Shown: positions 1 to 7,567 of the stretch, piece by piece
Position numbering within the stretch: the first letter of the stretch is position 1
Layout: the number at the start of each line of letters is the position of its first letter
From: JBPYCR01 sp051846915
Lineage (GTDB): Bacteria > Bacillota > Bacilli > Bacillales > Amphibacillaceae
Direction: 5' to 3'
Assembly (NCBI RefSeq): GCF_051846915.1
Contig: NZ_JBPYCR010000001.1
Location: forward strand, 1-64,000
DNA length: 64,000 nucleotides
Program-made: the position numbers and the translations under genes
The notes under the pieces: model-generated
Seen by the model: only the letters and a program-made list of their open reading frames with translations
The model's database searches: none
What the model was told of the DNA's origin: nothing

Positions 1-351
1 CGTGTCTCAGTCCCAGTGTGGCCGATCACCCTCTCAGGTCGGCTACGCATCGTTGCCTTGGTAGGCTGTTATCCTACCAACTAGCTAATGCGCCGCAGGC
101 CCATCTGCAAGTGACAGCTAATGCCGCCTTTTACCGAGCAATCAGGAGATTACTCGGATCATCCGGTATTAGCTCGCGTTTCCGCGAGTTATCCCGGTCT
201 TGCAGGCAGGTTGCCTACGTGTTACTCACCCATCCGCCGCTCGTTCCACAGGCTTCCTCCCGAAGGATTCCGCCTGCTTCCCGCGCTCGACTTGCATGTA
301 TTAGGCACGCCGCCAGCGTTCGTCCTGAGCCAAGATCAAACTCTCCATAAA
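1..351 (-). rRNA. 16S ribosomal RNA, 5' portion (partial)
   Basis: Read on the minus strand, the sequence has the conserved 16S start (GAGAGTTTGATCCTGGCTC near 327-345), followed by the variable region 1 and 2 helices. It runs off the window at about E. coli position 320-330. The mature 5' end is placed near 351 by comparison with Bacillus 16S genes. The rest of the gene and any 23S/5S lie outside the window. Open frames over this stretch are not genes. Confidence 0.97.
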
Positions 352-543
352 AGTTTGTGCGATGATTAACACCGGTTAATCACCTTTATATCTTAGCTTG
401 TTTCATTTATAGTCAGCTTCCTTAATAGAAAGATCTGACTTGTAGAGGAAAAACACGGAGGTGTTTTTCACTCTGACATACGAGTTGTTTTGTTCAGTTT
501 TCAAGGAGCAAATTATGTCGACCACCAAAATGGCGACTTTTAT
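352..543 (-). promoter_or_regulatory. rrn leader with boxA and precursor hairpins
   Basis: This is the transcribed leader between the rrn promoters and 16S. A Bacillus-type boxA region (TGCTCCTTGAAAAC, about 497-510 on the minus strand) is present, as expected for NusB/NusE antitermination. An 8-bp hairpin (AAAAACAC/GTGTTTTT, 449-468) and a 7-bp hairpin (GATTAAC/GTTAATC, 364-381) lie downstream; the latter sits next to the 16S end and may take part in precursor processing (inference). Confidence 0.75.
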
Positions 544-573
544 AATATACCACAGCAATAAATAGAAAGTCAA
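544..573 (-). promoter_or_regulatory. rrn promoter P2
   Basis: The minus strand carries TTGACT (568-573) and TATATT (544-549) with an 18-bp spacer. It lies about 190 bp upstream of the 16S 5' end, the usual position of a Bacillus rrn P2. Confidence 0.75.
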
Positions 574-639
574 TCATTATTTCAGAAAAACTTTTTTCTT
601 TTTTGCTGTGTACTTGGTTGTATTTTTACAACGCTAATA

Positions 640-668
640 AATATAGCATGGCAAATAACTTAAGTCAA
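640..668 (-). promoter_or_regulatory. rrn promoter P1
   Basis: The minus strand carries TTGACT (663-668) and TATATT (640-645) with a 17-bp spacer, about 95 bp upstream of P2. Tandem P1/P2 promoters are typical of Bacillus rRNA operons. Confidence 0.7.
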
Positions 669-906
669 CTGCAATTTTAAAAAGAACCGAAATATATCGA
701 CTTAATGTAGTGACTAAAACAGAGTATTGCTTTGTTTAACATTATTTATGCACACCATTTAAATAAGAGCATGTTCAACTAGGTGAATAAAAAACGAAAA
801 GATATTTATGGGAGCGTACCACCAAAACATAATTTTATTCGATATATAATGTAACATGGTCTTTTTTAGCTGCTCCCTGTCTTAAAAAATACAAAAGTAA
901 CTTTGC

Positions 907-1140
907 TCACAGCTGTCCAGTTCGACGTAACAATTCTTCAAAACTTCCTTCAGCACTTTACAACAGCAATACGAATGCCGTATTTCCCCTTTTGATTATG
1001 ATGAAGAGCCAGCTGATTACAGCCTTCCGACATATCCCCTTTTGCAAGTCTTTACCTTATGATGGCGGTAATCCGATATCTTTGGAAGAGTAAAAGCGCA
1101 ATAATGAAACTCGATCAACATCATTTACCCAGTCACATCG
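907..1140 (-). pseudogene. possible decayed coding remnant between rrn and ygzB
   Basis: The 680-bp gap between the rrn promoters and ygzB has no intact gene. On the minus strand, short open stretches in different frames read like protein (for example WVNDVDRVSLLRFYSSKDIG, then GCNQLALHHNQKGKYGIRIA, then AEGSFEELLRRTGQL and a stop) if two frameshifts are allowed. I do not recognise the family. A hairpin AAATAAGG/CCTTATTT at 1178-1201 lies next to it. This could be chance; B. subtilis has ygxA near this place, but this remnant is not recognisably ygxA. Confidence 0.25.
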
Positions 1141-1352
1141 AACATAAGAATTGTCCTTGCGTAGTCTTTATGAATCTAAATAAGGCGCTCGCTCCTTATT
1201 TTTAGAGAATTTATAGAATAGTTTAAGATAAGTACTTTTATCTTTTACGCTTTTTATTCTCATTTTTGAACTCGTACTTACTAGTATGCTTTTAATAAAA
1301 TTCTATAAAAAGTTATGCTATAATACAATTGAATCTTTGGAGGAGGACAAGC

Positions 1353-1733
1353 ATGGCACAATTAGTATACTCAAGTAAAATTAACAAAATCCGTGCATTC
1401 GCACTTATTTTAATATTTGCCGGCATTGCGATTATGTATCTAGGGCTTCTGTCCAAGAAAATTGAATGGTTAATGGTATTGTTTTTCATAATTGGGGTTT
1501 TATTCGTTCTAGCCAGTACAGTCGTTTACTTATGGATCGGGATGTTATCTGTCAAGGCCATCCCAATCATTTGTCCCAACTGTGAAAAACCAACGAAAAT
1601 GCTAGGTCGTGTAGATGCATGTATGCACTGTAAACAACCGTTAACTATGGACAAAGATCTGGAAGGTAAAGATTTTGACGAGAAATACAATACCCGGAAA
1701 TATAGAAAAGAAGCCAACAAAAATAAAATATAA
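1353..1733 (+). CDS. ygzB: YgzB family zinc-ribbon membrane protein
   Basis: The product is a 126-residue membrane protein of unknown function. Two membrane segments (about 15-34 and 40-62) are followed by a zinc ribbon with C74xxC77 and C90xxC93 and a basic tail. The ATG at 1353 is chosen because it follows the strong site GGAGGAGGACAAGC; an upstream in-frame start would lie ahead of that site. In B. subtilis ygzB sits between perR and an rRNA operon, as here. It ends in its own terminator. Confidence 0.9.
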   Translation: MAQLVYSSKINKIRAFALILIFAGIAIMYLGLLSKKIEWLMVLFFIIGVLFVLASTVVYLWIGMLSVKAIPIICPNCEKPTKMLGRVDACMHCKQPLTMDKDLEGKDFDEKYNTRKYRKEANKNKI

Positions 1734-1737
1734 TAAA

Positions 1738-1764
1738 AATCCGTCTCTTAAGGACGGATTTTTT
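1738..1764 (+). terminator. terminator after ygzB
   Basis: Stem AATCCGTC/GACGGATT with a 7-nt loop is followed by a T run. Confidence 0.85.
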
Positions 1765-1901
1765 AAAACATGAAAAGAATCCTTCTTGTCTCTTATTATA
1801 AAACGCATTGCTAAACAATAGATTTATCTCGATATACAGTATAAAATTGTGCGGCCGATCCGATCATTTCAATCCCAATAACAATATAGAAGGAGTATAC
1901 A

Positions 1902-3641
1902 ATGGATACATTTGAAACAAACCCTTCACTTTATTTTAATTTTAAAAATCATTCAGGGAAAATTACTCCCCTTCTATTTAATAACGCTGAAAAAGTAATT
2001 ACTGCCAATAAAGTAGAAGACGTTCTCCCCTGTCTCAAAAAGGTGCAGGAAGCAGTTAAGCAAGGATACTACGCCGCAGGATATGTCAGCTATGAAGCAG
2101 CACCTGCATTCGATGCAAACAATAAGGTTTTGCAAAACAATAAACTGCCTCTACTTTGGTTTGGCCTTTTCACGAAACCGTCTTCAGAAGTAATTGATCA
2201 TAAAAAAACATTCCACCTTGACTCATGGGATCCATCGGTAACAAAGGAACATTATAATAAAAATGTTAATTGCATTTTGCAAGATATCGACTTAGGGAAA
2301 GCGACACAAGTTAACTATACTATCCCGTTTCATTCGGGATTGGAAGGGAGTGCCCTTGCTTATTACAAGCAACTCGAGAAGGCACAAGAGTCCAATTACT
2401 CCGCTTATTTAAATATTGGAGACTACTCAATACTGTCTGCATCCCCCGAACTTTTTTTTCATTCTTATAATGGAAAAATTACGTTAAAGCCGATGAAAGG
2501 AACAGTCGAACGAGGGAAAACATATGAACAAGACGTGACAAACAAACAATGGTTAAAAACTTCTCGAAAAAACCGCATGGAAAACAAGGTCATTGCAGAT
2601 TTGATGTGTAAAGACTTGCAAAAAATTGCGAATGAACGTTCTATCCAGGTGGAAAATCCTTTCGAAATCGAAAAATATCCAACCGTGTTCCAAATGACCT
2701 CGACTGTTACAGGTGACCTTTTACCAGACGTGAATCTAATTGATATATTTCAATCACTATTTCCCAGCGGATCAATCACGGGGATGCCGAAAAAGGAGTC
2801 AATGGAAGTAATTCAAGCACTCGAAAATGAACCAAGAGAAGTGTATTGCGGAGCCATTGGCTATATTACACCCGATAATGAAGCAATATTTAATGTACCA
2901 ATTCGTACTGTTCTTTTAGACAACAATACCGGAAAAGCTTCTTATCATGCTGGTGGTGGAATTACCGCTCACTCAAAAGTGGACGAAGAGTATAAAGAAG
3001 TTGTAGCTAAAGCAAAAATATTAAATAAAAAGCAAGTCGACTTCCAGCTTCTTGAATCGCTTTATTTAAATAATGGTGAGTATTTTATATTGAATCAACA
3101 TTTTAAGCGTCTAAGTCAATCTGCCGAATATTTCAATTTCCAGCTCAATTTGGGAAAAGTCAGTGATGGTTTAAAAGATTTCGCCGCCAAAGCCGGCAGA
3201 AATAACAGAAAGGTTCGCTTGCTCGTTGATAAATCTGGTAAATACTCCATAGAATCCACTGAATTACAACCATTACAACCAAAATTAACTGTAACCTTAT
3301 CCGACGAACCAATTAATAAAGAGAATGCGTTTTATTATCATAAAACGACAAAAAGAGAAATATATCATGCTCATCTTAATAATGAGACCTTTGATACGCT
3401 GATGTGGAATACAGACAATGAAATAACGGAATTCACCATTGGTAATATTGTTGTTGAATTACATAATGCCTTGCTCACACCTCCCGTTTATTCTGGCTTA
3501 TTGGCAGGGACTTTTCGAGGGAAATTACTGGAGGATGGAGTAATAAAAGAACAAACCATTCATAAAAATGATTTGCAATCTTGTACGAACATTTGGCTTA
3601 TAAATAGTGTAAGAGGTTGGGTTCCCGTTCACTTGATATAG
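1902..3641 (+). CDS. pabB: aminodeoxychorismate synthase I / lyase fusion (PabBC)
   Basis: A 579-residue bifunctional enzyme of p-aminobenzoate (folate) synthesis. The N-terminal ~380 residues are a chorismate-binding domain with the motifs PSGSITGMPKKESMEVI, GAIGYI and HAGGGIT. The C-terminal ~200 residues are an aminotransferase class IV (4-amino-4-deoxychorismate lyase) domain, with the likely PLP lysine at K481 in YHKTTKR. AGAAGGAG precedes the ATG by about 6 nt. The glutaminase partner PabA is not in the window, so it must be encoded elsewhere or shared with TrpG. B. subtilis has separate pabB and pabC; the fusion is known in other bacteria. The gene stands alone. Confidence 0.9.
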   Translation: MDTFETNPSLYFNFKNHSGKITPLLFNNAEKVITANKVEDVLPCLKKVQEAVKQGYYAAGYVSYEAAPAFDANNKVLQNNKLPLLWFGLFTKPSSEVIDHKKTFHLDSWDPSVTKEHYNKNVNCILQDIDLGKATQVNYTIPFHSGLEGSALAYYKQLEKAQESNYSAYLNIGDYSILSASPELFFHSYNGKITLKPMKGTVERGKTYEQDVTNKQWLKTSRKNRMENKVIADLMCKDLQKIANERSIQVENPFEIEKYPTVFQMTSTVTGDLLPDVNLIDIFQSLFPSGSITGMPKKESMEVIQALENEPREVYCGAIGYITPDNEAIFNVPIRTVLLDNNTGKASYHAGGGITAHSKVDEEYKEVVAKAKILNKKQVDFQLLESLYLNNGEYFILNQHFKRLSQSAEYFNFQLNLGKVSDGLKDFAAKAGRNNRKVRLLVDKSGKYSIESTELQPLQPKLTVTLSDEPINKENAFYYHKTTKREIYHAHLNNETFDTLMWNTDNEITEFTIGNIVVELHNALLTPPVYSGLLAGTFRGKLLEDGVIKEQTIHKNDLQSCTNIWLINSVRGWVPVHLI

Positions 3642-3734
3642 GAAATTAAACGGACTTTTGAATCAAGTTCATGATTCTAAGACAAAATTATCCGCAGCTA
3701 TTGCTAAAAAACGCCCGTTAATTAGGACATAAGA

Positions 3735-3770
3735 AAGCCCGGCCGGAGACATTCTCCATTGGCCGGGCTT
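3735..3770 (-). terminator. strong hairpin between pabBC and perR
   Basis: Stem AAGCCCGGCC/GGCCGGGCTT (3735-3744 with 3761-3770), extended by an inner GGAGA/TCTCC. On the minus strand it is followed by a T-rich stretch, so it probably ends perR; it also lies at the 3' end of the convergent pabBC. Confidence 0.75.
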
Positions 3771-3810
3771 ACAGCTTATGATTATACACTTTTTACCACA
3801 TAACAAAATC

Positions 3811-4254
3811 TTAATGACTCTTGACAGCCGTACAATCCGGGCAATTTCCATAAAGCTCCAACCGATGGTGACTTACGTTGAAGCCGGTTATCTGCTCAGC
3901 CAAGGACTCCACTTCATTAAGTGAAGGGTAGTCAAAGTCAACTATTTTTCCACATTCATTACAAATAATATGGTAATGGGCGTCTGTGTTACTATCAAAT
4001 CGGCTGGAAGAATCTCCATAGGTTAGTTCCCGCACTAATCCGATTTCACGTAATATACGTAAATTATTATAAACAGTGGCTACACTCATATTCGGGAATT
4101 TACTTTCCAGCGCCTTATAAATTTCATCAGCTGTTGGATGGGTCATTGATGTTAAAAGATATTCAAGAACCGCATGACGTTGGGGCGTAATACGGACACC
4201 CGATTCCTTTAAAGTATCGATCGCCGATTCCAATCTATGATTCGACACCGTCAT
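3811..4254 (-). CDS. perR: peroxide-sensing repressor PerR
   Basis: A 147-residue Fur-family repressor that senses H2O2 through metal-catalysed oxidation of histidines. The winged helix contains the recognition segment MSVATVYNNLRILRE. Regulatory metal ligands match B. subtilis PerR with a +2 offset: H39, D87, H93, H95 and D106. The structural zinc cysteines are C98xxC101 and C138xxC141. I chose the ATG at 4254 (TGAGGTG upstream, close spacing); a GTG two codons in is possible. A PerR box lies in the upstream region. The ygzB-perR neighbourhood is as in B. subtilis. Confidence 0.93.
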   Translation of the reverse strand: MTVSNHRLESAIDTLKESGVRITPQRHAVLEYLLTSMTHPTADEIYKALESKFPNMSVATVYNNLRILREIGLVRELTYGDSSSRFDSNTDAHYHIICNECGKIVDFDYPSLNEVESLAEQITGFNVSHHRLELYGNCPDCTAVKSH

Positions 4255-4302
4255 GCACCTCACTTTCACTATATTCAATCAAACATAAGTCATATTATTA
4301 AA

Positions 4303-4317
4303 TTATAACCTTTATAA
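4303..4317 (-). promoter_or_regulatory. PerR box upstream of perR
   Basis: TTATAACCTTTATAA matches the PerR consensus TTATAATNATTATAA at 12 of 14 defined positions. It lies 49 bp upstream of the perR start, which predicts autoregulation. Confidence 0.7.
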
Positions 4318-4413
4318 TTAGTGTACCTGCTCCATATCGATTCTGTCAATGTTAGTATATTAAAGATGAACTGGCAATATGACTTTTATGGGAAAATCAT
4401 TCATACATTTCAT

Positions 4414-4971
4414 TTAAAGATCTGCATGTAATGTCTTTTCATCCCCACCAAGCTCATTGTTAATATAGCGCGATGCAACAAATAAAAAATCAGATAGGCG
4501 GTTTATATAAGTCAAGACGAGCGGGTTTATAGATTGTCTATCCAATCCAGCTGCAATACGTTCTGCCCGTCTTATGATCGTCCGTGCAACATGTAAAGCG
4601 CCGGAAACTTCATGACCCGAAGGTAGAATGAAATTTTGGAGCGCAGGCAGTTTTTCATCCCATTGATCAATTTGTTCTTCCAGTTCCTGAACATGCTCTT
4701 CTTTTAATTCCCATGCAACTTTACGATCTGTCGGTGTAGCAAGCTCGGAACCGACATGAAATAAAATCGTTTGCACTCGTTGCATTTTACTAATAAATAC
4801 TTCTTTCTCATTCCAAGTCTCTTTTTGCAGTAAACCTATTGCAAAACCAATCATGGAATTTGCTTCATCACACGTGCCATATGCATCTACACGCAAATCA
4901 TTTTTCGGAACACGTTGCCCATAAACAAGCGATGTCGTGCCTTTATCGCCGGACCTTGTATATATACGCAT
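4414..4971 (-). CDS. PduO-type ATP:cob(I)alamin adenosyltransferase
   Basis: A 185-residue cytoplasmic enzyme that makes adenosylcobalamin from cob(I)alamin and ATP. The N-terminal ATP-binding motif TRSGDKGTTSL (residues 4-14) and the C-terminal RTIIRRAERIAAGL helix are characteristic. The ATG at 4971 is used because AAAGAGG lies 7-8 nt upstream and the family starts just before TRSGDKG. No other cobalamin genes are in the window, so B12 may be taken up and activated rather than made (inference). The gene is separate from perR by about 160 bp. Confidence 0.9.
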   Translation of the reverse strand: MRIYTRSGDKGTTSLVYGQRVPKNDLRVDAYGTCDEANSMIGFAIGLLQKETWNEKEVFISKMQRVQTILFHVGSELATPTDRKVAWELKEEHVQELEEQIDQWDEKLPALQNFILPSGHEVSGALHVARTIIRRAERIAAGLDRQSINPLVLTYINRLSDFLFVASRYINNELGGDEKTLHADL

Positions 4972-5141
4972 AAATAACCTCTTTTCATCGAATTGAATAC
5001 TTTCATTTAAATACAAGTTTTTTTACTTTACACTTTATCGAATGACATTATTTGCATTTCTCCGTTTTAAAAAATAATAGAGCATCGTTCAATTTCATTT
5101 TACTTAACGCTGTTCATAGTTATAGTATAACAAAAAATCAG

Positions 5142-5579
5142 CTATTCTTCTTTTCTGTCTGTCGTCGTTTGTACAAGACGCAACACAAACGCTGTTGGTA
5201 AAATATATCCGATCAGTGCTTGTATCAATGCAATTAATCGTCCAATTCCAACCGGTGTGACATCTCCATAACCAATTGTTAATAAGGTAACCCCACTAAA
5301 ATACAATGAATGGATTAATGTTCCGATGATACTTACATTTCTGAATTCACCATATTCAATAAGGACAACCCGGTGGAAGGACAGAATAAAGTAAATTAAT
5401 CCAAAACCAATGATTACAATTGTATAAATAACAATTAACGTATAGAAAATTTCTATGGAAAAACGACTCTCTTTCATTTCCATTGTAAATTTAATTTTCC
5501 CACCTAATATAAATTCCATAATACTCTTTAAAATAATAAAGCAAATGATGCTTATAATAAGCGTCGATATGATATCCAT
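5142..5579 (-). CDS. two-TM potassium channel family protein
   Basis: A 145-residue integral membrane protein. Three hydrophobic segments (about 3-25, 44-68 and 112-135) flank a pore loop with the K+ selectivity filter TIGYGD at residues 101-106. It is shorter than channels with a cytosolic RCK/TrkA_N domain, so gating is not evident from the sequence. The ATG has GGGGAT 4-5 nt upstream. It is monocistronic. The pore is certain; the ion flow and physiological role are inferred. Confidence 0.88.
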   Translation of the reverse strand: MDIISTLIISIICFIILKSIMEFILGGKIKFTMEMKESRFSIEIFYTLIVIYTIVIIGFGLIYFILSFHRVVLIEYGEFRNVSIIGTLIHSLYFSGVTLLTIGYGDVTPVGIGRLIALIQALIGYILPTAFVLRLVQTTTDRKEE

Positions 5580-5856
5580 GCCTATCCCCTGCCATTCATT
5601 TTTTTGCTATATTATTTATATGCTTATCCATTCATCCTTTAGTCTTTTTTCATGGCAGAAAAAACAAGCCGTATCGATTCGCCGTTTTATTTGTTATCTA
5701 ACAAAAAATAAACTCACTCGCCGCATGATAACTGATTCGGTTTTGGAGTACAAAACAGTAAAAAGTGATAAACAGACACCCTTATTGGTTAGGTACCTAC
5801 ACTGTAAACGACACTGCCTTACGCATGTTTCTGTAAGTAGAGGGGGAAACAGTTTT

Positions 5857-5922
5857 ATGGACGGAATCAATTCAAGTACCACTCCACGCTCCCGTTCGTA
5901 TTCCTCAGGCCACCTCTATTAA
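5857..5922 (+). CDS. candidate 21-residue small ORF
   Basis: The ATG at 5857 follows AGAGGGGGAAACAGTTTT, a good ribosome binding site with workable spacing. It encodes 21 residues rich in Ser, Thr and Arg (SSTTPRSRSYSSGHLY at the C-terminus). The stop is followed within 8 nt by a 14-bp perfect hairpin, so the unit looks transcribed and terminated. It lies in a 500-bp gap between the channel and the nuclease. No family is recognised and no function is proposed; chance is possible at this length. Confidence 0.4.
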   Translation: MDGINSSTTPRSRSYSSGHLY

Positions 5923-5929
5923 CCATTGT

Positions 5930-5962
5930 AAGGTCAATCAGAATTTATTTCTGATTGACCTT
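5930..5962 (+). terminator. 14-bp hairpin after the small ORF
   Basis: AAGGTCAATCAGAA (5930-5943) pairs with TTCTGATTGACCTT (5949-5962). The stem is perfect but the following T run is weak (ATAATAC). It is the likely transcript end for the small ORF or for the nuclease gene reading the other way. From here to 6097 I see no gene. Confidence 0.6.
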
Positions 5963-6097
5963 ATAATACGATTGCGGCCGATTGTTTAATACCTAGTTAT
6001 TCAATTTAGTCATTAAATATTTAGCATCTCTTCCAACACCACAAACAAGTGCAGAGCCACGTTTTCAACGAGGAATACGTTCTTTTGTTTATTGATT

Positions 6098-7072
6098 TTA
6101 TTCCCCAACCATTCCATCTCCATCATTATCTCGCATAAAGGGGTATAACCAATGGTCGTCCCTTACAGGCATAGTGAAGCCTGCATCTTTCGCTTCTTTA
6201 ATTGTTACTTGTCCATTACCATTAGCATCAACGCTAGAAACATCAGCTTTTTCATCAGAACTAGGAGATTTGTTACTACCTGTTAAACCTAACGACTCAT
6301 TAACTTCGTCGGGATTTAAATTATCGAACGTATCTACAACTGCGTTACCGTTTATAGTATACGAATACTGATACTTTGATGGTATTTGTGTTTCCGTATC
6401 CGAGTAAGAAATGACTGCTTCAAAATTAGTAGCCCCACCTGCGTTACGTATTGCATCCACCATGTACGCTTGGTCACCATGCCGGTTAAGTGAGCTTTCT
6501 TGAGGTGTAATATTATAAGCATTTGATACCCCGCCTAAAGAGTCAGCGATAACATGACCTTCATCTAATACATCACTTTCGACACCCGGAACTTTAGCCT
6601 CGTCAGAGAAGTATCTACCCGACGATAGGACTGGTTCTGTACTATCATTTTGTAGAATAATTTCTTCAGTAACGACTTTCACTAACTGACCATACTCATT
6701 AGTGAATGCCCAGTATTCCCTGTCACCATATCCTATATCTACTACAACACTTGATTCTCGGTCTCCGCTTAAATCACCACCATCTACCTCAATTAGTTCG
6801 TATCCTGAAAAAAGGTCACCATTTGCTTCAGTTGGTGCTTCTTCTAACACTGGTTCATCAATAACTGTAGTGGTATCTTCTTCCTTTTCACTAATTGTAT
6901 TAGATGTGTTTCCTTCTTGTGAACCTGTTTCATTATCCTTAGTAGAATTATCTGTAGTTACTTCTTGTAATTCTATTACTCCCTCGGTAATGCTTGCATC
7001 ATCTATGTTGGTACAACCAACTATAAAGATAATCGATAAAAGTAAAGTTAAATAGTTCATTTTTTTGTTCAT
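6098..7072 (-). CDS. nuclease lipoprotein with C-terminal Excalibur-like domain
   Basis: A 324-residue predicted lipoprotein: the signal peptide ends in the lipobox IVGC with C20, followed by an acidic Ser/Thr/Glu-rich linker to about residue 85. Residues ~90-260 resemble the DNA/RNA non-specific endonuclease family of DNA-entry nucleases: DEGHVIADSLGG carries the likely catalytic H173, and N187/N196 lie in the metal-site helix (YNITPQ...LN). The C-terminus holds a calcium-type motif (DANGNG, then DNDGDGMVGE at 315-324) like the Excalibur domain. The start follows AGGAGAG. A role in using or degrading external DNA is inferred. Confidence 0.8.
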   Translation of the reverse strand: MNKKMNYLTLLLSIIFIVGCTNIDDASITEGVIELQEVTTDNSTKDNETGSQEGNTSNTISEKEEDTTTVIDEPVLEEAPTEANGDLFSGYELIEVDGGDLSGDRESSVVVDIGYGDREYWAFTNEYGQLVKVVTEEIILQNDSTEPVLSSGRYFSDEAKVPGVESDVLDEGHVIADSLGGVSNAYNITPQESSLNRHGDQAYMVDAIRNAGGATNFEAVISYSDTETQIPSKYQYSYTINGNAVVDTFDNLNPDEVNESLGLTGSNKSPSSDEKADVSSVDANGNGQVTIKEAKDAGFTMPVRDDHWLYPFMRDNDGDGMVGE

Positions 7073-7567
7073 TTTAGGACTCTCCTACAAAAGTGTTATA
7101 TTGTTCACTCTAAAAAATTTGAAATGTTAACTTATTGATACTTCCAATCACGTTACGAACATCGGGTTTATCAAATTTATCCTTTACTGCCAGCTAATAG
7201 ATGATATAAACTTTTTCATTCTACTTTTATGCCGTTAGTTCTCGACAATTTTAGCGCTGACTTTAACAAGTATTTCATTCACCGGACAAATCAGCTCTAT
7301 TGTTAGCAGATGTATTGATTAATAACATCGTCATCCTACTTATTCTAATGTCGTTTTGAATGCTAATACGTATGTAAATAATCGGTAAATGGTGTTGTAA
7401 AGGCAAAAGATAGAGGTCCAAACCATATGTGATTTAGACCTCTAACTTGTGTGTTATTTGACCTTTGCACCTCCAAAACCGAACCCGTTACGCGCATGAG
7501 TCTGTTCGTTTTTCTGAATGGCCTTGTTCCCGAAACGATTTTACTTTTTTTGCTTTCGCAAAGCTGT
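7073..7567. other. intergenic, no gene seen
   Basis: This 495-bp AT-rich gap between the nuclease gene start and the ygaD stop has no supported gene. The only clear structure is an 8-bp inverted repeat TAGAGGTC/GACCTCTA at 7411-7444 with an 18-nt loop, which could be a weak transcript end for ygaD. Confidence 0.6.

Noticed and set aside
18..369. Two open frames of 82-110 codons at the left edge.
   Set aside because: They lie within 16S rRNA and its leader.
5970..6090. Minus-strand stretch reading like a protein end (RGSALVCGVGRDAKYL...).
   Set aside because: Only ~22 codons, no start or ribosome site; another frame of the same stretch is open too, so chance is likely.
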